NCBI RefSeq assembly: GCF_019061305.1
Contig: NZ_JAHQZT010000002.1
Span: forward strand, 124,001 to 188,000
From: Marinobacterium weihaiense
GTDB taxonomy: Bacteria > Pseudomonadota > Gammaproteobacteria > Pseudomonadales > Balneatricaceae
Reading direction: 5' to 3'
Length of the DNA: 64,000 nucleotides
Shown here piece after piece: positions 8,303-17,712 of the stretch (positions within the stretch are counted from its first letter, which is position 1; each line of letters opens with the position of its first letter). The notes beneath the pieces were generated by a model. That model worked only from the letters and a program-made list of their open reading frames with translations. It was not told the origin of the DNA and made no database searches. A program made the translations under genes and the position numbers.

Positions 8303-9748
8303 ATGCTCAAGTCAACCATTGCCACCACTGCACTCGCCGGCGTTCTCATGCTGCCGACCACCGCGCATGCTCTGGAACCCTACGACCTGCCGGTTTTGAA
8401 CGACGGTACCTCCTCTGTCGTCAGTCTTGATACCGAATACCGTCTGGGGCGCAACTGGGCCCGCATACTGCGCGGCCAGGCCCCCATGCTTGACGACCCG
8501 CTGACCTATCAGTACCTGCAAGACCTGCTCTGGCAGCTACTGCCTCACAGCCAGGTACAGGACCGCCGCCTGGAGTTGTTTGTGCTTGCCAACCCCAGTT
8601 TCAATGCCTTTGCCGTTCCGGGGGGCGTAATCGGCGTGCATGGCGGACTGATCCTGGCCGCTGAAACCGAAGCAGAACTCGCGTCCGTACTCGCACATGA
8701 GTTGGCACACCTGAGTCAGCGTCATTATGCCCAGCGACTGGAGGAGGAAAAACGCAACCAACCGCTGATGCTGGCCGGCATCCTCGCGGGCATTCTGGTC
8801 TCGGCAGCCAACACCGAGGGCGGCATGGCCGTCATGTCTTCAGCCATGGGCGCTTCCGCCCAGAACAAGCTGGCATTCAGTCGCCGCAATGAGCAGGAAG
8901 CCGACCGCGTCGGCATGCAGACACTGGTCTCGGCCGATATAGACCCTCACGCCATGCCTAATATGTTCAGCCGCCTACAGCGCAGCTATCAGTTTTACGG
9001 ACAACGCCCGCCGGAATTCCTGTTAACACACCCGGTAACCGAATCTCGCATCGCCGATTCACTCAACCGAGCCAGCCAGCTGCCCCGCCCCCTTGGCCGC
9101 AATCAGAGCCTGGAGTTTGAGCTGATCAAGGCCCGCATGCAGGTCCGCTTTGCCAACTCGCCCGCCGAGGCCTTGAAACACTTTCAGAGCGGCCTCGAAA
9201 ATAACGACACCGCCCATGCTCGCTATGGCTTGATGATGGCCGCCATGGTCAACAACAAACCTGAACTGGCAGCCACAACATACCAGCAGATGCCAGCCTC
9301 CCTGCGCCAGCACACCTATGTGGCGCTAACCCACGCGGAAGTACTGTTAACATCAGGGCAGACCGGCCAGGCTGTGCACAAGCTACAGCGACTGCTGTCC
9401 CTGTACCCCGAAAGCCGACCGGCGAGAACATTGCTTGCACAGGCCCTTCGCGACGATGGGCAACTGGATAATGCCCTGCGCCAGTTCAAATCACTGAGCC
9501 GAGACTACCCCACGGACGCAACCCTTTGGTTCAAACTGGCGGAAACGGAAGGACTGGCCGGTAACACCCTGGCCGTGCACGAAGCCCGCATCGAATATTT
9601 TATGCTGACGGCACAACTGGACCGTGCACTGAAGCAGATCGAATATGCCCGCCGCAGCCATGGACTGACCGCATCCGATCTGGCACGACTGGATCAGCGT
9701 GAACGCGAAACACGCGCACTGCGCCAGGAAATGAAAACCCAATTCTGA
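8303..9748 (+). CDS. bepA: Periplasmic metalloprotease/chaperone BepA
   Basis: M48-family zinc peptidase of 481 residues that degrades or helps assemble stalled outer membrane proteins such as LptD. It has a signal peptide (about 1-23, ending AHA), HEXXH at H132-H136 with the third ligand in EQEADRVG near residue 197, and a C-terminal TPR array (about 290-470). Length matches E. coli BepA (487). A bidirectional terminator follows. With BamC upstream it belongs to the outer-membrane quality-control set. Confidence 0.94.
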   Translation: MLKSTIATTALAGVLMLPTTAHALEPYDLPVLNDGTSSVVSLDTEYRLGRNWARILRGQAPMLDDPLTYQYLQDLLWQLLPHSQVQDRRLELFVLANPSFNAFAVPGGVIGVHGGLILAAETEAELASVLAHELAHLSQRHYAQRLEEEKRNQPLMLAGILAGILVSAANTEGGMAVMSSAMGASAQNKLAFSRRNEQEADRVGMQTLVSADIDPHAMPNMFSRLQRSYQFYGQRPPEFLLTHPVTESRIADSLNRASQLPRPLGRNQSLEFELIKARMQVRFANSPAEALKHFQSGLENNDTAHARYGLMMAAMVNNKPELAATTYQQMPASLRQHTYVALTHAEVLLTSGQTGQAVHKLQRLLSLYPESRPARTLLAQALRDDGQLDNALRQFKSLSRDYPTDATLWFKLAETEGLAGNTLAVHEARIEYFMLTAQLDRALKQIEYARRSHGLTASDLARLDQRERETRALRQEMKTQF

Positions 9749-9775
9749 GTACTCGATACCGACCGCTGAAACGCA

Positions 9776-9811
9776 AAAAGCCCGTACGGCATGAGATCCG
9801 TATGGGCTTTT
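9776..9811. terminator. Bidirectional terminator between bepA and nadA
   Basis: A 14-base stem (9776-9789 with 9798-9811, one imperfect pair) has an eight-base loop and is flanked by A on the left and T on the right. It suits both convergent genes. Confidence 0.9.
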
Positions 9812-9837
9812 CGGTTGGGTCGCAGGAACGGGCCAGC

Positions 9838-10881
9838 TTAACCGGCCGAGAAGTCCAACATCCGCTGCAAGGGCTTAAGCGCCTTCTCTCTCAGCACATC
9901 ATCAACATGAATTTCGTCATGCCCGTGCTCCAGTGCGGCGAGAATGTTCTCCAAACCGTTCATGGCCATCCAGGGACAGTGCGCACAGCTGCGACAGGTC
10001 GCACCCGAACCGCCCGTCGGCGCCTCCAGGAAGCGTTTGCCAGGCGCCGCTTGCTGCATCTTATAGAAGATGCCACGATCAGTTGCCACAATGAACGTTT
10101 CATTGGGCAGATCCTGCGCCGCCTTGATCAGCTGACTGGTCGAACCCACAGCATCGGCGATTTCTACCACCGCATCGGGTGACTCGGGGTGGACCAGCAC
10201 TGCCGCATCAGGATAAACCTGCTTGAGATCCAGAATGCCCTTGGCCTTGAACTCCTCATGGACGATACAGCTGCCATCCCAGAGAATCATCTCGGCACCC
10301 GTTTCCTTGCGCACATATTCACCCAGATGCTTGTCCGGCGCCCAGATGATCTTCTTGCCCTGGTCCGCCAGATGCTCGACAACCTTTAGCGCGATACTGG
10401 AAGTCACAACCCAGTCGGCACGCGCCTTGACGGCCGCCGAGGTATTAGCGTAAACAACGACTTCATGATCCGGGTGCGCATCACAGAAAGCGGCAAATTC
10501 GTCCGCCGGACAGCCCAGATCCAGCGAACAGGTCGCTTCCAGGGTCGGCATGAGAATGCGCTTTTCCGGATTGAGGATCTTGGCGGTCTCACCCATGAAG
10601 CGAACACCAGCCACGATCAGCGTAGACGCAGGATGACGAGAGCCGAAGCGCGCCATTTCCAGAGAATCAGCCACACAGCCACCGGTCTCGTCGGCCAACT
10701 GCTGAATCAGATCGTCAGTGTAATAATGCGCGACAAGGCAGGCATCCTTCTCAACCAACAGCTGACGGATCTTGGCCTTGTACTCTTCAATTTCAGCGGA
10801 TCCCATCTGTGCCGGCATGTGTTCTTGAGCAAAGTGCTCCTGCACAAGGATGCGATCATCAATATCTTGCTTACTCAACAT
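9838..10881 (-). CDS. nadA: Quinolinate synthase NadA
   Basis: [4Fe-4S] enzyme that joins iminoaspartate and dihydroxyacetone phosphate to make quinolinate for NAD synthesis. With the start at 10881 it has 347 residues. Cluster cysteines are seen in [11 protein letters not shown] and in the C-terminal [20 protein letters not shown] and the [10 protein letters not shown] segment are family hallmarks. The start aligns with the N-terminus I recall for pseudomonad NadA and lies downstream of an extended -10 promoter; an upstream ATG at 10989 would lie before that promoter. The Shine-Dalgarno site is weak. Confidence 0.94.
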   Translation of the reverse strand: MLSKQDIDDRILVQEHFAQEHMPAQMGSAEIEEYKAKIRQLLVEKDACLVAHYYTDDLIQQLADETGGCVADSLEMARFGSRHPASTLIVAGVRFMGETAKILNPEKRILMPTLEATCSLDLGCPADEFAAFCDAHPDHEVVVYANTSAAVKARADWVVTSSIALKVVEHLADQGKKIIWAPDKHLGEYVRKETGAEMILWDGSCIVHEEFKAKGILDLKQVYPDAAVLVHPESPDAVVEIADAVGSTSQLIKAAQDLPNETFIVATDRGIFYKMQQAAPGKRFLEAPTGGSGATCRSCAHCPWMAMNGLENILAALEHGHDEIHVDDVLREKALKPLQRMLDFSAG

Positions 10882-10942
10882 AATTCTGGTTCTTATCATC
10901 CCGCGGGTTGATGCCATTGAGGGCAAAAATAAAGGGGCGAGG

Positions 10943-10951
10943 ATTATACCA
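10943..10951 (-). promoter_or_regulatory. Extended -10 promoter of nadA
   Basis: On the minus strand the sequence reads TGGTATAAT, a perfect extended -10 element. The -35 region is poor, as is common with extended -10 promoters. The predicted transcript starts near 10936, about 55 bases before the nadA ATG. Confidence 0.65.
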
Positions 10952-11039
10952 TAGTTGCACCCTGGTGAATGCCCGATCTGGCGTTGCACTCATTTCAAGT
11001 GTTTAACCTGTGGTGAACTGTAACAGAAAAGAGGGAAGA

Positions 11040-11115
11040 TGGTGGGTCGTATAGGACTCGAACCTATGACCAATTGGTTAAAAGCCAACTGCTCTACCAA
11101 CTGAGCTAACGACCC
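11040..11115 (-). tRNA. tRNA-Lys (anticodon UUU), copy 2 of tandem pair
   Basis: A 76-base cloverleaf with encoded CCA: acceptor stem GGGTCGT/ACGACCC, D-arm AGCTCAGTTGGTAGAGC, anticodon loop CTTTTAA with TTT at 11080-11082, and the T-loop motif GGTTCGAGTCC. It is identical to the copy 120 bases upstream and probably processed from the same transcript. It reads UUU lysine codons (AAA/AAG). Confidence 0.97.
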
Positions 11116-11159
11116 ACATGAAAACCAGGCAGACAGCCTGATCTGTAAAGGGGCAAAAA

Positions 11160-11235
11160 TGGTGGGTCGTATAGGACTCGAACCTATGACCAATTGGTTA
11201 AAAGCCAACTGCTCTACCAACTGAGCTAACGACCC
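11160..11235 (-). tRNA. tRNA-Lys (anticodon UUU), copy 1 of tandem pair
   Basis: Same 76-base sequence as the other copy, with TTT anticodon at 11200-11202 and encoded CCA. It is the promoter-proximal gene; a sigma70-type promoter lies directly upstream. The spacer to the second copy is 44 bases. Confidence 0.97.
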
Positions 11236-11247
11236 GATGGGCTGCGC

Positions 11248-11275
11248 ATTCTACCCGAGTTCCGGCAGAAGGCAA
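11248..11275 (-). promoter_or_regulatory. Promoter of the tRNA-Lys pair
   Basis: On the minus strand TTGCCT (11270-11275) and TAGAAT (11248-11253) are separated by 16 bases. A GC-rich GCGC discriminator follows, typical of stringently controlled stable-RNA promoters. The transcript would start about six bases before the first tRNA. Confidence 0.7.
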
Positions 11276-11292
11276 CCCCCTTTTGGAAAATT

Positions 11293-11973
11293 TTATGCGT
11301 AGCGCGTCGGATCCGTGACGCCCGCATCCACAAACCCCTTGGCACGCAGGCGGCAACTGTCACAGCGACCACAGGCACGCCCCTCGTCATCCGCCTGATA
11401 GCAGGACACGGTCAACGCATAATCCACGCCCAGCGCATTGCCCTGACGGATGATATCCGCCTTGGTCAGATTCATCAGCGGTGTCTCGATGCGGATGGGA
11501 TCACCATTGATGCCACGGCGTGTTGCCAGATTGGCCATGGTTTCAAAGGCCTCGATAAACGCGGGACGACAGTCGGGATACCCGGAATAATCAACCGCAT
11601 TCACACCGATGAAAATAGCATTGGCGTCCAGCACCTCGGCCCACCCAAGCGCCAGTGACAGGAAGACGGTGTTCCGTGCCGGCACATACGTCACCGGCAC
11701 GCCCTCGCTCTCACCTTCGGGGACATCAATGCTGCTATCTGTCAAGGCAGAGCCGCCAAAGTCTTCCAGATTCAGGCGCAACACCCGATGTTCCGCCACG
11801 CCCAATTGCGCAGCGATCGCCTTGGCTGCATTGAGCTCCGTCAGCGAGCGCTGACCGTAATCAAAACTCAGCACATGACAGGTGTAGCCCTGATCCATTG
11901 CCATGGCCAACGCCGTCGCGGAGTCGAGCCCACCGGACAGCAATACTACTGCACGTTTTACATCTTGCTTCAT
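11293..11973 (-). CDS. queC: 7-cyano-7-deazaguanine synthase QueC
   Basis: 226-residue ATP-dependent enzyme that converts 7-carboxy-7-deazaguanine to preQ0 on the queuosine tRNA pathway. The PP-loop motif is [10 protein letters not shown] near the N-terminus. Zinc-binding cysteines lie in the C-terminal segment [18 protein letters not shown] take the ATG at 11973; a GTG at 11991 directly after the cpoB stop is the alternative and adds six residues. It is the last gene of the tol-pal operon, the same order seen in pseudomonads. Confidence 0.93.
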   Translation of the reverse strand: MKQDVKRAVVLLSGGLDSATALAMAMDQGYTCHVLSFDYGQRSLTELNAAKAIAAQLGVAEHRVLRLNLEDFGGSALTDSSIDVPEGESEGVPVTYVPARNTVFLSLALGWAEVLDANAIFIGVNAVDYSGYPDCRPAFIEAFETMANLATRRGINGDPIRIETPLMNLTKADIIRQGNALGVDYALTVSCYQADDEGRACGRCDSCRLRAKGFVDAGVTDPTRYA

Positions 11974-11991
11974 GTGGATCCAATTGTTCAC

Positions 11992-12813
11992 TTAAGGCTT
12001 GAGATATCCGCGCGCCAGGTCGGCTGCGGGAGCTTTGGGGTACTCCTGTACCACTTTCTGCATCCATTGACGAGCGGTCGACTCATCACCTTCTCGCCCG
12101 GCCAGAACACCCAGCTTGTACGACGCATCCGCTGCCTTGGAGTGGGTACCAAATTCTTCAATGACACGCGTAAAGGCGGCTCGAGAAGACTCAGACTTTT
12201 GCTCGGCCAAGTACACCTCTCCCAACCAGTACCATGCATTGGCCAACAGGGGACTGTCCGGATAGGCTTCGATGAACCCTTTCAAAGCCCGCTCGGCGCC
12301 ACTGAAATCACGCTGACGCACCTTGCCGAATGCCGCATCATAAGCGGACTGGCCGCTGTCAACATCCCGCGCCTGTGCCACCGTCGCAGGGACTGCGATA
12401 TTCGACTCTGCCTGGGTAGACCGTGAAGATGGCGCACCCGCCCCGACGGGTGCAGATGCCGCACCCCCGGCAGTCTCCAGGGGATCAACCAGGCTTTCCC
12501 GCCCGGACGGCATCGGCAGTTGTTGAATCAGCAAACTGACGCGCTTGTCCATGGCACGATAGCGCTCAAGCTGTTGTTGTTCGAGCTGGTCAAGACGGTA
12601 CTGCTGCTGCTCGACCGTGCCACGCAACGCCCTGACTTCATCCTGCAACTGCTGCAGCATGAAATACAGATCAGTCTGCACACCGGTCGATGCACTTGCG
12701 GTCACGGCGTCTGCCGATGAGACCTCGACTACGGGAACGGGTTCAGCTGCCTGCAGACAGCCTGCTGACGCTGCCAGCAGCAGTGCCGGCAGATGCAATA
12801 CTCGTCTCTTCAT
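11992..12813 (-). CDS. cpoB: Cell division coordinator CpoB (YbgF)
   Basis: 273-residue periplasmic protein that links Tol-Pal to peptidoglycan synthesis (PBP1B-LpoB) during constriction. It has a signal peptide (about 1-22), a coiled-coil trimerisation segment rich in Q and L (about 45-100), a low-complexity linker, and a C-terminal TPR domain (about 150-270, three repeats such as YDAAFGKVRQRDFSGAERAL). It starts six bases after the pal stop. Confidence 0.92.
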   Translation of the reverse strand: MKRRVLHLPALLLAASAGCLQAAEPVPVVEVSSADAVTASASTGVQTDLYFMLQQLQDEVRALRGTVEQQQYRLDQLEQQQLERYRAMDKRVSLLIQQLPMPSGRESLVDPLETAGGAASAPVGAGAPSSRSTQAESNIAVPATVAQARDVDSGQSAYDAAFGKVRQRDFSGAERALKGFIEAYPDSPLLANAWYWLGEVYLAEQKSESSRAAFTRVIEEFGTHSKAADASYKLGVLAGREGDESTARQWMQKVVQEYPKAPAADLARGYLKP

Positions 12814-12819
12814 GATGAA

Positions 12820-13356
12820 TTACTTGCTCAGGTACTTGAGCTCAACACGACGATTCTGCGACCAGGACTGTGCGTCATGACCCAGCACTGCCGGCTTCTC
12901 TTCACCATAGCTGACCGTTTCAACCTGGGATGCACTGGCACCGTTCACGACCAGCAAGCGCTCAACCGACTTGGCACGACGCTCACCCAGCGCGATGTTG
13001 TACTCGCGCGTTCCACGCTCATCCGCATGGCCTTCCAGACGAACAGAGGCGGACGGATTCTGTGACAGGTAACGTGCATGTGCTTCCAAGTCGTTAAAAC
13101 CGTCCTGACGCACAACAGCCTTGTCAAAATCAAAGTAGAACACGGTACGCAGCTGCTTGAGATCTTCAGCCGTTACGACCGCACCACCGCTGACACCACC
13201 GCCGGACACGCCATAACTGCTTGCGCCGCCGGTACCGGTGCCATTACCTGCACCGGCAACACCGCCATCGGTCGTGGTGCTGGTGGTACTACAACCTGCC
13301 GCCAGCGCTACGACCGCTGAAAGCACAAGTGTTTTGGTGAGGTTTACTGCCTGCAT
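12820..13356 (-). CDS. pal: Peptidoglycan-associated lipoprotein Pal
   Basis: 178-residue outer-membrane lipoprotein. The signal peptide ends in the lipobox ALAAGC (acylated C22). A glycine/serine/threonine-rich linker (about 24-60) leads to an OmpA-like domain (about 70-178) with FYFDFDKA, the peptidoglycan-binding GHADERGTREYN and the LGERRAKSV motif. It binds meso-diaminopimelate in peptidoglycan and partners with TolB/TolA. It lies between tolB and cpoB. Confidence 0.96.
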   Translation of the reverse strand: MQAVNLTKTLVLSAVVALAAGCSTTSTTTDGGVAGAGNGTGTGGASSYGVSGGGVSGGAVVTAEDLKQLRTVFYFDFDKAVVRQDGFNDLEAHARYLSQNPSASVRLEGHADERGTREYNIALGERRAKSVERLLVVNGASASQVETVSYGEEKPAVLGHDAQSWSQNRRVELKYLSK

Positions 13357-13423
13357 GTTTTTCCCCTGTTTGAGAGAGCATAGTTAATGTTGTGTGTTCA
13401 ATCTGAAACCCGAAGCAAGCCAC

Positions 13424-14731
13424 CTAGCGAAGATAGGGCGACCAGGCTGGCTCGCGGACATCGCCGCTGACCGCCGGCATCCTGAACTGAACGCGCCCAT
13501 CCAGTGATACGGCTGCCAGAACCCCTTTGGTACCTTCCTGAGTGGCGTAGATCACGACACTGCCATTGGGCGCAATGCTTGGTGATTCTGCCATAGCCGA
13601 CTGCGTCAGCACATCCACTCGATCGGTCTTGAGATCCTGTACCGCAATGTCAAAGCCGTTACCACCGCCGCCGCTGCGGTGCACCATGGCCAGAAAACGC
13701 CCATCTTGAGTCAGGCGCCCACGGGCGTTGTAATTGCCTTGAAAGGTTAGCCGCTTAAGGTCTCGACTGGCCAAATCCAGCTGGTAAATCTGAGGCTGGC
13801 CACCGCGGTCAGACGTAAAGATCAGAGAACGCCCGTCCGGGGACCAGCTGGGTTCAGTATCAATGCCGTAATGACGTGTAATGCGCTGTAGCTGACGACT
13901 GCGCAAATCCAGCACATACACTTCCGGGTTGCCGTCACGCGAGAGCACCAATGCCAGCTGGTTACCGTCAGGCGACCAGGCGGGCGCACCGTTCAGGCCC
14001 GGAAAGGACTGAATGCGCTCACGGCGCCCGCTGGCAAGGTATTGCACATAAATGGATGGCTTGCCGGTTTCGAAGGATACATAAGCCAGCTTACTGCCAT
14101 CCATGGACCATACCGGTGACAGAATGGGCTCGGATGATTCCAGAATGGTTCGAGCACGCGCACCATCCCAATCGGCCATCTGCAGGCGGAAGCGCTGACG
14201 CTTGGGTCCGAGCTGTTCAGCAGTCACATACACAATACGGGTTGAGAAGGCGCCCTTGAGTCCAGTCAGACGCTCGAACAGGCGATCGGCGACCAGGTGC
14301 GCTGCGTCGCGCAAGTTGTCTCGCGCAGTGGTAACCTGCTCGGACAACATGGCCTGCTCACGCAGCACATCATGCAGTTCGAATTCGATGCGAATCTGAC
14401 CGTCGTCCTGAGCACGCGCACGACCAATGATCACGTAATCCATCTTGGCCAGACGCCAGTCACGAAAGAAGATATCTTCGCTGCGGGTCGGAAAACCGAG
14501 CATGTTGTCCCGCAACATAGGCTGGAAAAAACCGCTGCGCCCCAGATCCTGCTGTACGATGGCAGCCACATCCTCGGGCAACGCCTGACCGGTATCATTG
14601 CCGAACGGCACTACAGCAACCGACGTTGGCGCTTCCACGCCCTGCGTCACTTCAACCACCAATTCGGCTCTGGCCACGCTCACCACCAGCACCATCAGCA
14701 TGGCTGCCACTACTCGTTTGAATATTACCAC
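13424..14731 (-). CDS. tolB: Tol-Pal system protein TolB
   Basis: 435-residue periplasmic protein: signal peptide (about 1-22, ending ARA), an N-terminal alpha/beta domain (to about 165), then a six-bladed beta-propeller with repeated SPDG/DG motifs ([20 protein letters not shown]). It shuttles between TolA and Pal. Its start overlaps the end of tolA by seven bases, indicating coupled translation. Confidence 0.95.
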   Translation of the reverse strand: MVIFKRVVAAMLMVLVVSVARAELVVEVTQGVEAPTSVAVVPFGNDTGQALPEDVAAIVQQDLGRSGFFQPMLRDNMLGFPTRSEDIFFRDWRLAKMDYVIIGRARAQDDGQIRIEFELHDVLREQAMLSEQVTTARDNLRDAAHLVADRLFERLTGLKGAFSTRIVYVTAEQLGPKRQRFRLQMADWDGARARTILESSEPILSPVWSMDGSKLAYVSFETGKPSIYVQYLASGRRERIQSFPGLNGAPAWSPDGNQLALVLSRDGNPEVYVLDLRSRQLQRITRHYGIDTEPSWSPDGRSLIFTSDRGGQPQIYQLDLASRDLKRLTFQGNYNARGRLTQDGRFLAMVHRSGGGGNGFDIAVQDLKTDRVDVLTQSAMAESPSIAPNGSVVIYATQEGTKGVLAAVSLDGRVQFRMPAVSGDVREPAWSPYLR

Positions 14732-15633
14732 CTGAGTCCCTCCGGCCTGAACTTGACCAACAATTTACGCAAACGACGCTCGAACAGCACGGGATCGACT
14801 TGTGAAAACCGAGGAAACACTTTGACCCGATAGACCGCCTGCACCGCTGAATTATCAAAGGCTGCATTGCCACTGCTGGTATGGATATATGCCTGATCTA
14901 CCTCGCCACTGGGCAGAAAGTGGATCGCCACGACCGCCTCCATACCATTGCGGGCCGTACTTGGAATGCGCCAGCTATCTTGCAGCATGGATGTGATATA
15001 GGACTGCATATCCCCCACGACCGACTCCGACGCCCGACGTGCGGCTGCTTCCCGGGCTTGCCGCTCGCGCGCCAGCGCACGCTCCAATTCAGCGTCCGCC
15101 CGGGCCTGCTGGCGTTGACGCTCGGCTTCGGCGCGCGCAGCGGCCTCAGCCTTGCGTTTGGCCTCAGCGGCTTCACGCCGCGCCTGCTCTTGCGCCTTGC
15201 GCTTTTGTTCCTCGGCAGCCGCCTTGCGCTTGGCGGCCTCTTCCGCCTTGCGCTTCTGTTCTGCCTCACGCTGACGCGCCAAGGCTTGCCGCCGTTCACG
15301 TTCTGCTTCCGCCTTGGCTTTGCGCTCCGCTTCGGCTTTTGCCTTGCGTCGCTCGAGTGCCTGCCTGCGTTTATCTTCTGCTTGCTGCATTCGGCGACGC
15401 TCCGCCGCACGGGCCTGCTCTTCGGCCCGTGCCTGTTCCCGCGCGGCACGCTCCTTTTCAGCTTGACGCTGGGCCAGCGCAGTCAGATCAATCATCTGTG
15501 CTTCAATATGACGCGGCGTCATACGCTGAGGCGTTGCCTCCTGATCCACCCAATGCGTGCCAAGCAAGACCAGAGCCCCCGCATGCACCCCCAGCGCCAG
15601 TATAAACGGAATGATGTAGCTTCGTGTTTCCAC
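14725..15633 (-). CDS. tolA: Tol-Pal system protein TolA
   Basis: 302-residue inner-membrane protein spanning the periplasm. It has one N-terminal membrane anchor (about 8-27), a very long Ala/Lys/Arg/Glu-rich helix (about 50-200) and a C-terminal globular domain (about 210-302) with [19 protein letters not shown]. It uses TolQR and the proton-motive force to pull on Pal/TolB during constriction. The biased helix explains the long antisense open frames here. Confidence 0.94.
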   Translation of the reverse strand: METRSYIIPFILALGVHAGALVLLGTHWVDQEATPQRMTPRHIEAQMIDLTALAQRQAEKERAAREQARAEEQARAAERRRMQQAEDKRRQALERRKAKAEAERKAKAEAERERRQALARQREAEQKRKAEEAAKRKAAAEEQKRKAQEQARREAAEAKRKAEAAARAEAERQRQQARADAELERALARERQAREAAARRASESVVGDMQSYITSMLQDSWRIPSTARNGMEAVVAIHFLPSGEVDQAYIHTSSGNAAFDNSAVQAVYRVKVFPRFSQVDPVLFERRLRKLLVKFRPEGLRW

Positions 15634-15640
15634 GCGACAC

Positions 15641-16057
15641 CTATTCCGTCACCAGGCCAACGCTGCTCGCGCCCGCCTGCTGTAACAGCACCATCAACTG
15701 CACGACCTGGTCATAGCTGGTATCCCGATCACCCCGCACCAACAGCAGCTTTTCCGGCGCAGTCGCCAGAATTTTGCCGACACGACTTGCCACTTCCTCG
15801 GCAGACAGCGGCGTTTTCTCATCACCACCGGCATTAATGTAGTAGCGACCTTCGATATCCACCGTCAGTATGATCGGCTCTTCATTCTGATCTTCAACCG
15901 GCTCAGCAGCAGCCTTGGGCAGCTCGACATTGACCCCTTGCGTCAACATGGGAGCCGTCACCATAAAAATCACTAGCAGCACCAGCGTCACATCAATGTA
16001 TGGCACCACATTGATCTCTGAATTAAGCCGGCGCTTCTTGCGCTCTTTTCGAATCAT
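15641..16057 (-). CDS. tolR: Tol-Pal system protein TolR
   Basis: 138-residue ExbD/TolR-family protein with one membrane span (about 19-40) carrying the essential aspartate in NVVPYIDVTLVLL, followed by a periplasmic dimerisation domain. With TolQ it forms the proton-driven motor. The gap to tolA is seven bases. Confidence 0.95.
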   Translation of the reverse strand: MIRKERKKRRLNSEINVVPYIDVTLVLLVIFMVTAPMLTQGVNVELPKAAAEPVEDQNEEPIILTVDIEGRYYINAGGDEKTPLSAEEVASRVGKILATAPEKLLLVRGDRDTSYDQVVQLMVLLQQAGASSVGLVTE

Positions 16058-16066
16058 AAGTCAGTC

Positions 16067-16747
16067 TCAGCCGGCACGGTGCACACGGCGATACAAAATG
16101 CTTGAGAACTCGTCGGCAAAGGTATCATAGGCATTCAGCAGGCCCTCGGCCTGTGCAGAATAGCGATTGAATGCGACAACCGCTGGTATAGCCGCGAACA
16201 GGCCGATTGCCGTAGCCACCAGCGCTTCGGAGATACCCGGTGCCACTGACGCCAGTGTGGCCTGATGTACATTGGCCAACCCCCTGAATGCATTCATGAT
16301 GCCCCACACCGTGCCGAACAGTCCGACATAGGGGCTAGTTGAACCAACCGTTGCCAGAAACGGCAAGTGACGCTCAAGACGTTCTTCCTCACGTGCCATG
16401 GCAACCCGCATGGCACGCTGCACGCCATTCATCACCATATCGGGATCGCTGCCGCTTTTTTGAGTCAACCGGGTATATTCCTGCAAACCGGCCTTGAAAA
16501 TATTCTCGGCACCACTGCTGGTGTCCGGCGTCTGTGATACCTCACGAAACAACTGACCCAGGTCGACTCCAGACCAGAAGCGATCCTCGAACTGACGCAG
16601 CGCCTTGCGTGCTCGGCGCATGACCTGGTTGCGCTGGAAAATCATCACCCATGACAGGAACGATGCCAACAGCAACAGCAACATCACCAGTTGCACGACA
16701 AGACTCGCATTCAACACGAGACTCCAGATCGACAGCTTGTCTTCCAT
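16067..16747 (-). CDS. tolQ: Tol-Pal system protein TolQ
   Basis: 226-residue ExbB/TolQ-family proton channel with three membrane spans (about 12-38, 135-160, 170-195). The segments PYVGLFGTVWGIM and GISEALVATAIGLFAAIPAV are the family signatures. Its start codon shares one base with the ybgC stop. Confidence 0.96.
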   Translation of the reverse strand: MEDKLSIWSLVLNASLVVQLVMLLLLLASFLSWVMIFQRNQVMRRARKALRQFEDRFWSGVDLGQLFREVSQTPDTSSGAENIFKAGLQEYTRLTQKSGSDPDMVMNGVQRAMRVAMAREEERLERHLPFLATVGSTSPYVGLFGTVWGIMNAFRGLANVHQATLASVAPGISEALVATAIGLFAAIPAVVAFNRYSAQAEGLLNAYDTFADEFSSILYRRVHRAG

Positions 16748-17178
16748 TATTTCTCCTCAGGGGTAAGCTGTTGTTCAGCACTTGCGGCCAGCCCGGCAAG
16801 CAGATCCGGGGGCCAGCGATGCGGCTTCATTTCACTGCCTGACACGCAAGCAACCTCCACTTTAGCGGAACAAAGCAGAACAGAATCTGAAGCGCGCGTG
16901 ATTTCCTGTACAAAGGTCACCCGCACGGGCGACCTGCTTTCGATACAAACACTGACAAGAAGTTCATCATCAAGGCGGGCGGGCTTCAGGTAGCGGCCAT
17001 CAACACGCGTGACCACAAAGATAAGATCATCTTCTGCCAACTGCTGCTGATAATAGCCATGCGCGCGCAACAACTCGGTGCGAGCGCGCTCCATAAACTT
17101 GAGATAGTTGACGTAATAGACGATACCGCCCAGGTCGGTATCTTCGATGTAGACGCGTATCGGCCACTGAAACGGCAT
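16747..17178 (-). CDS. ybgC: Acyl-CoA thioesterase YbgC
   Basis: 143-residue hot-dog-fold thioesterase. The active-site motif YIEDTDLGGIVYYVNYL (about 9-25) carries the catalytic Asp of the 4-hydroxybenzoyl-CoA thioesterase type. E. coli YbgC acts on acyl-CoA/ACP and associates with phospholipid-synthesis enzymes. It opens the tol-pal operon, the conserved position. Confidence 0.94.
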   Translation of the reverse strand: MPFQWPIRVYIEDTDLGGIVYYVNYLKFMERARTELLRAHGYYQQQLAEDDLIFVVTRVDGRYLKPARLDDELLVSVCIESRSPVRVTFVQEITRASDSVLLCSAKVEVACVSGSEMKPHRWPPDLLAGLAASAEQQLTPEEK

Positions 17179-17243
17179 GCCGCTGATCCGGTCAAGTTAG
17201 AGTTGGCACAAACAATAACAGCAGCAGATTTTAAAACAAGGTC

Positions 17244-17600
17244 TTACTTCTGGCAGCAGAGACAGACATCCACCAACGGATCGGCGCGCAACAGGTTAAG
17301 CTCAATGCCCTCGCCACACCTGACGCAACGTCCAAAATATCCCCGGTTCACACGCTCGAGTGCGGCTTCGCATGCAGCGATGGCTTCTAGGTTCTGGCTC
17401 AGGTGATCCAGGTTCAGGCGACGCGCAAGCAACAGCACTGACCCCGGCCCCGGCTGCTCGATCGACAGACGCTGTAGATGATGGCGGATGTGTTCGATTT
17501 CATTCAACTCATCCGCCAGCTCTTCATGCAGAGACGCCAACAGTTGGTGCAACGCCTCGGCAAACCCTTCCAGCTCATGATGACTCAGTACTGCGGACAT
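17244..17600 (-). CDS. DksA/TraR-type C4 zinc-finger protein
   Basis: 118-residue protein. An N-terminal helical hairpin (about 5-80) is followed by a C4 zinc finger, with CVRC and CLCC pairs near residues 90-117. The acidic coiled-coil tip (DxxDxA) that DksA inserts into RNA polymerase is absent; the tip region here reads QPGPGSV. It resembles the short DksA-related proteins of pseudomonads, whose roles are poorly known. The ATG at 17600 has AAGGGAG eight bases upstream. It lies alone between ruvB and ybgC with short gaps on both sides. Confidence 0.75.
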   Translation of the reverse strand: MSAVLSHHELEGFAEALHQLLASLHEELADELNEIEHIRHHLQRLSIEQPGPGSVLLLARRLNLDHLSQNLEAIAACEAALERVNRGYFGRCVRCGEGIELNLLRADPLVDVCLCCQK

Positions 17601-17712
17601 ACGGCGACTCCCTTGAAGTAGGAATCTCATGGTAAAGCCAGCCCGGCAGCCATCTCTTGACCCTTGTCACACCTTGACCAGTGGTCAGAATTTCGTCATG
17701 TGCAGCTTGATA

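Noticed and set aside
10990-11220. 76-residue open frame with a repeated peptide on the minus strand
   Set aside because: It is a translation through the two identical tRNA-Lys genes.
11040-11235. tRNA pair as an integration site
   Set aside because: No integrase gene, no displaced tRNA 3' fragment and no foreign-looking segment nearby.
14881-15837. Long plus-strand open frame (318 residues) with leucine-rich repeats
   Set aside because: It is antisense to tolA and exists because of the biased Ala/Lys/Glu codons of the TolA helix.
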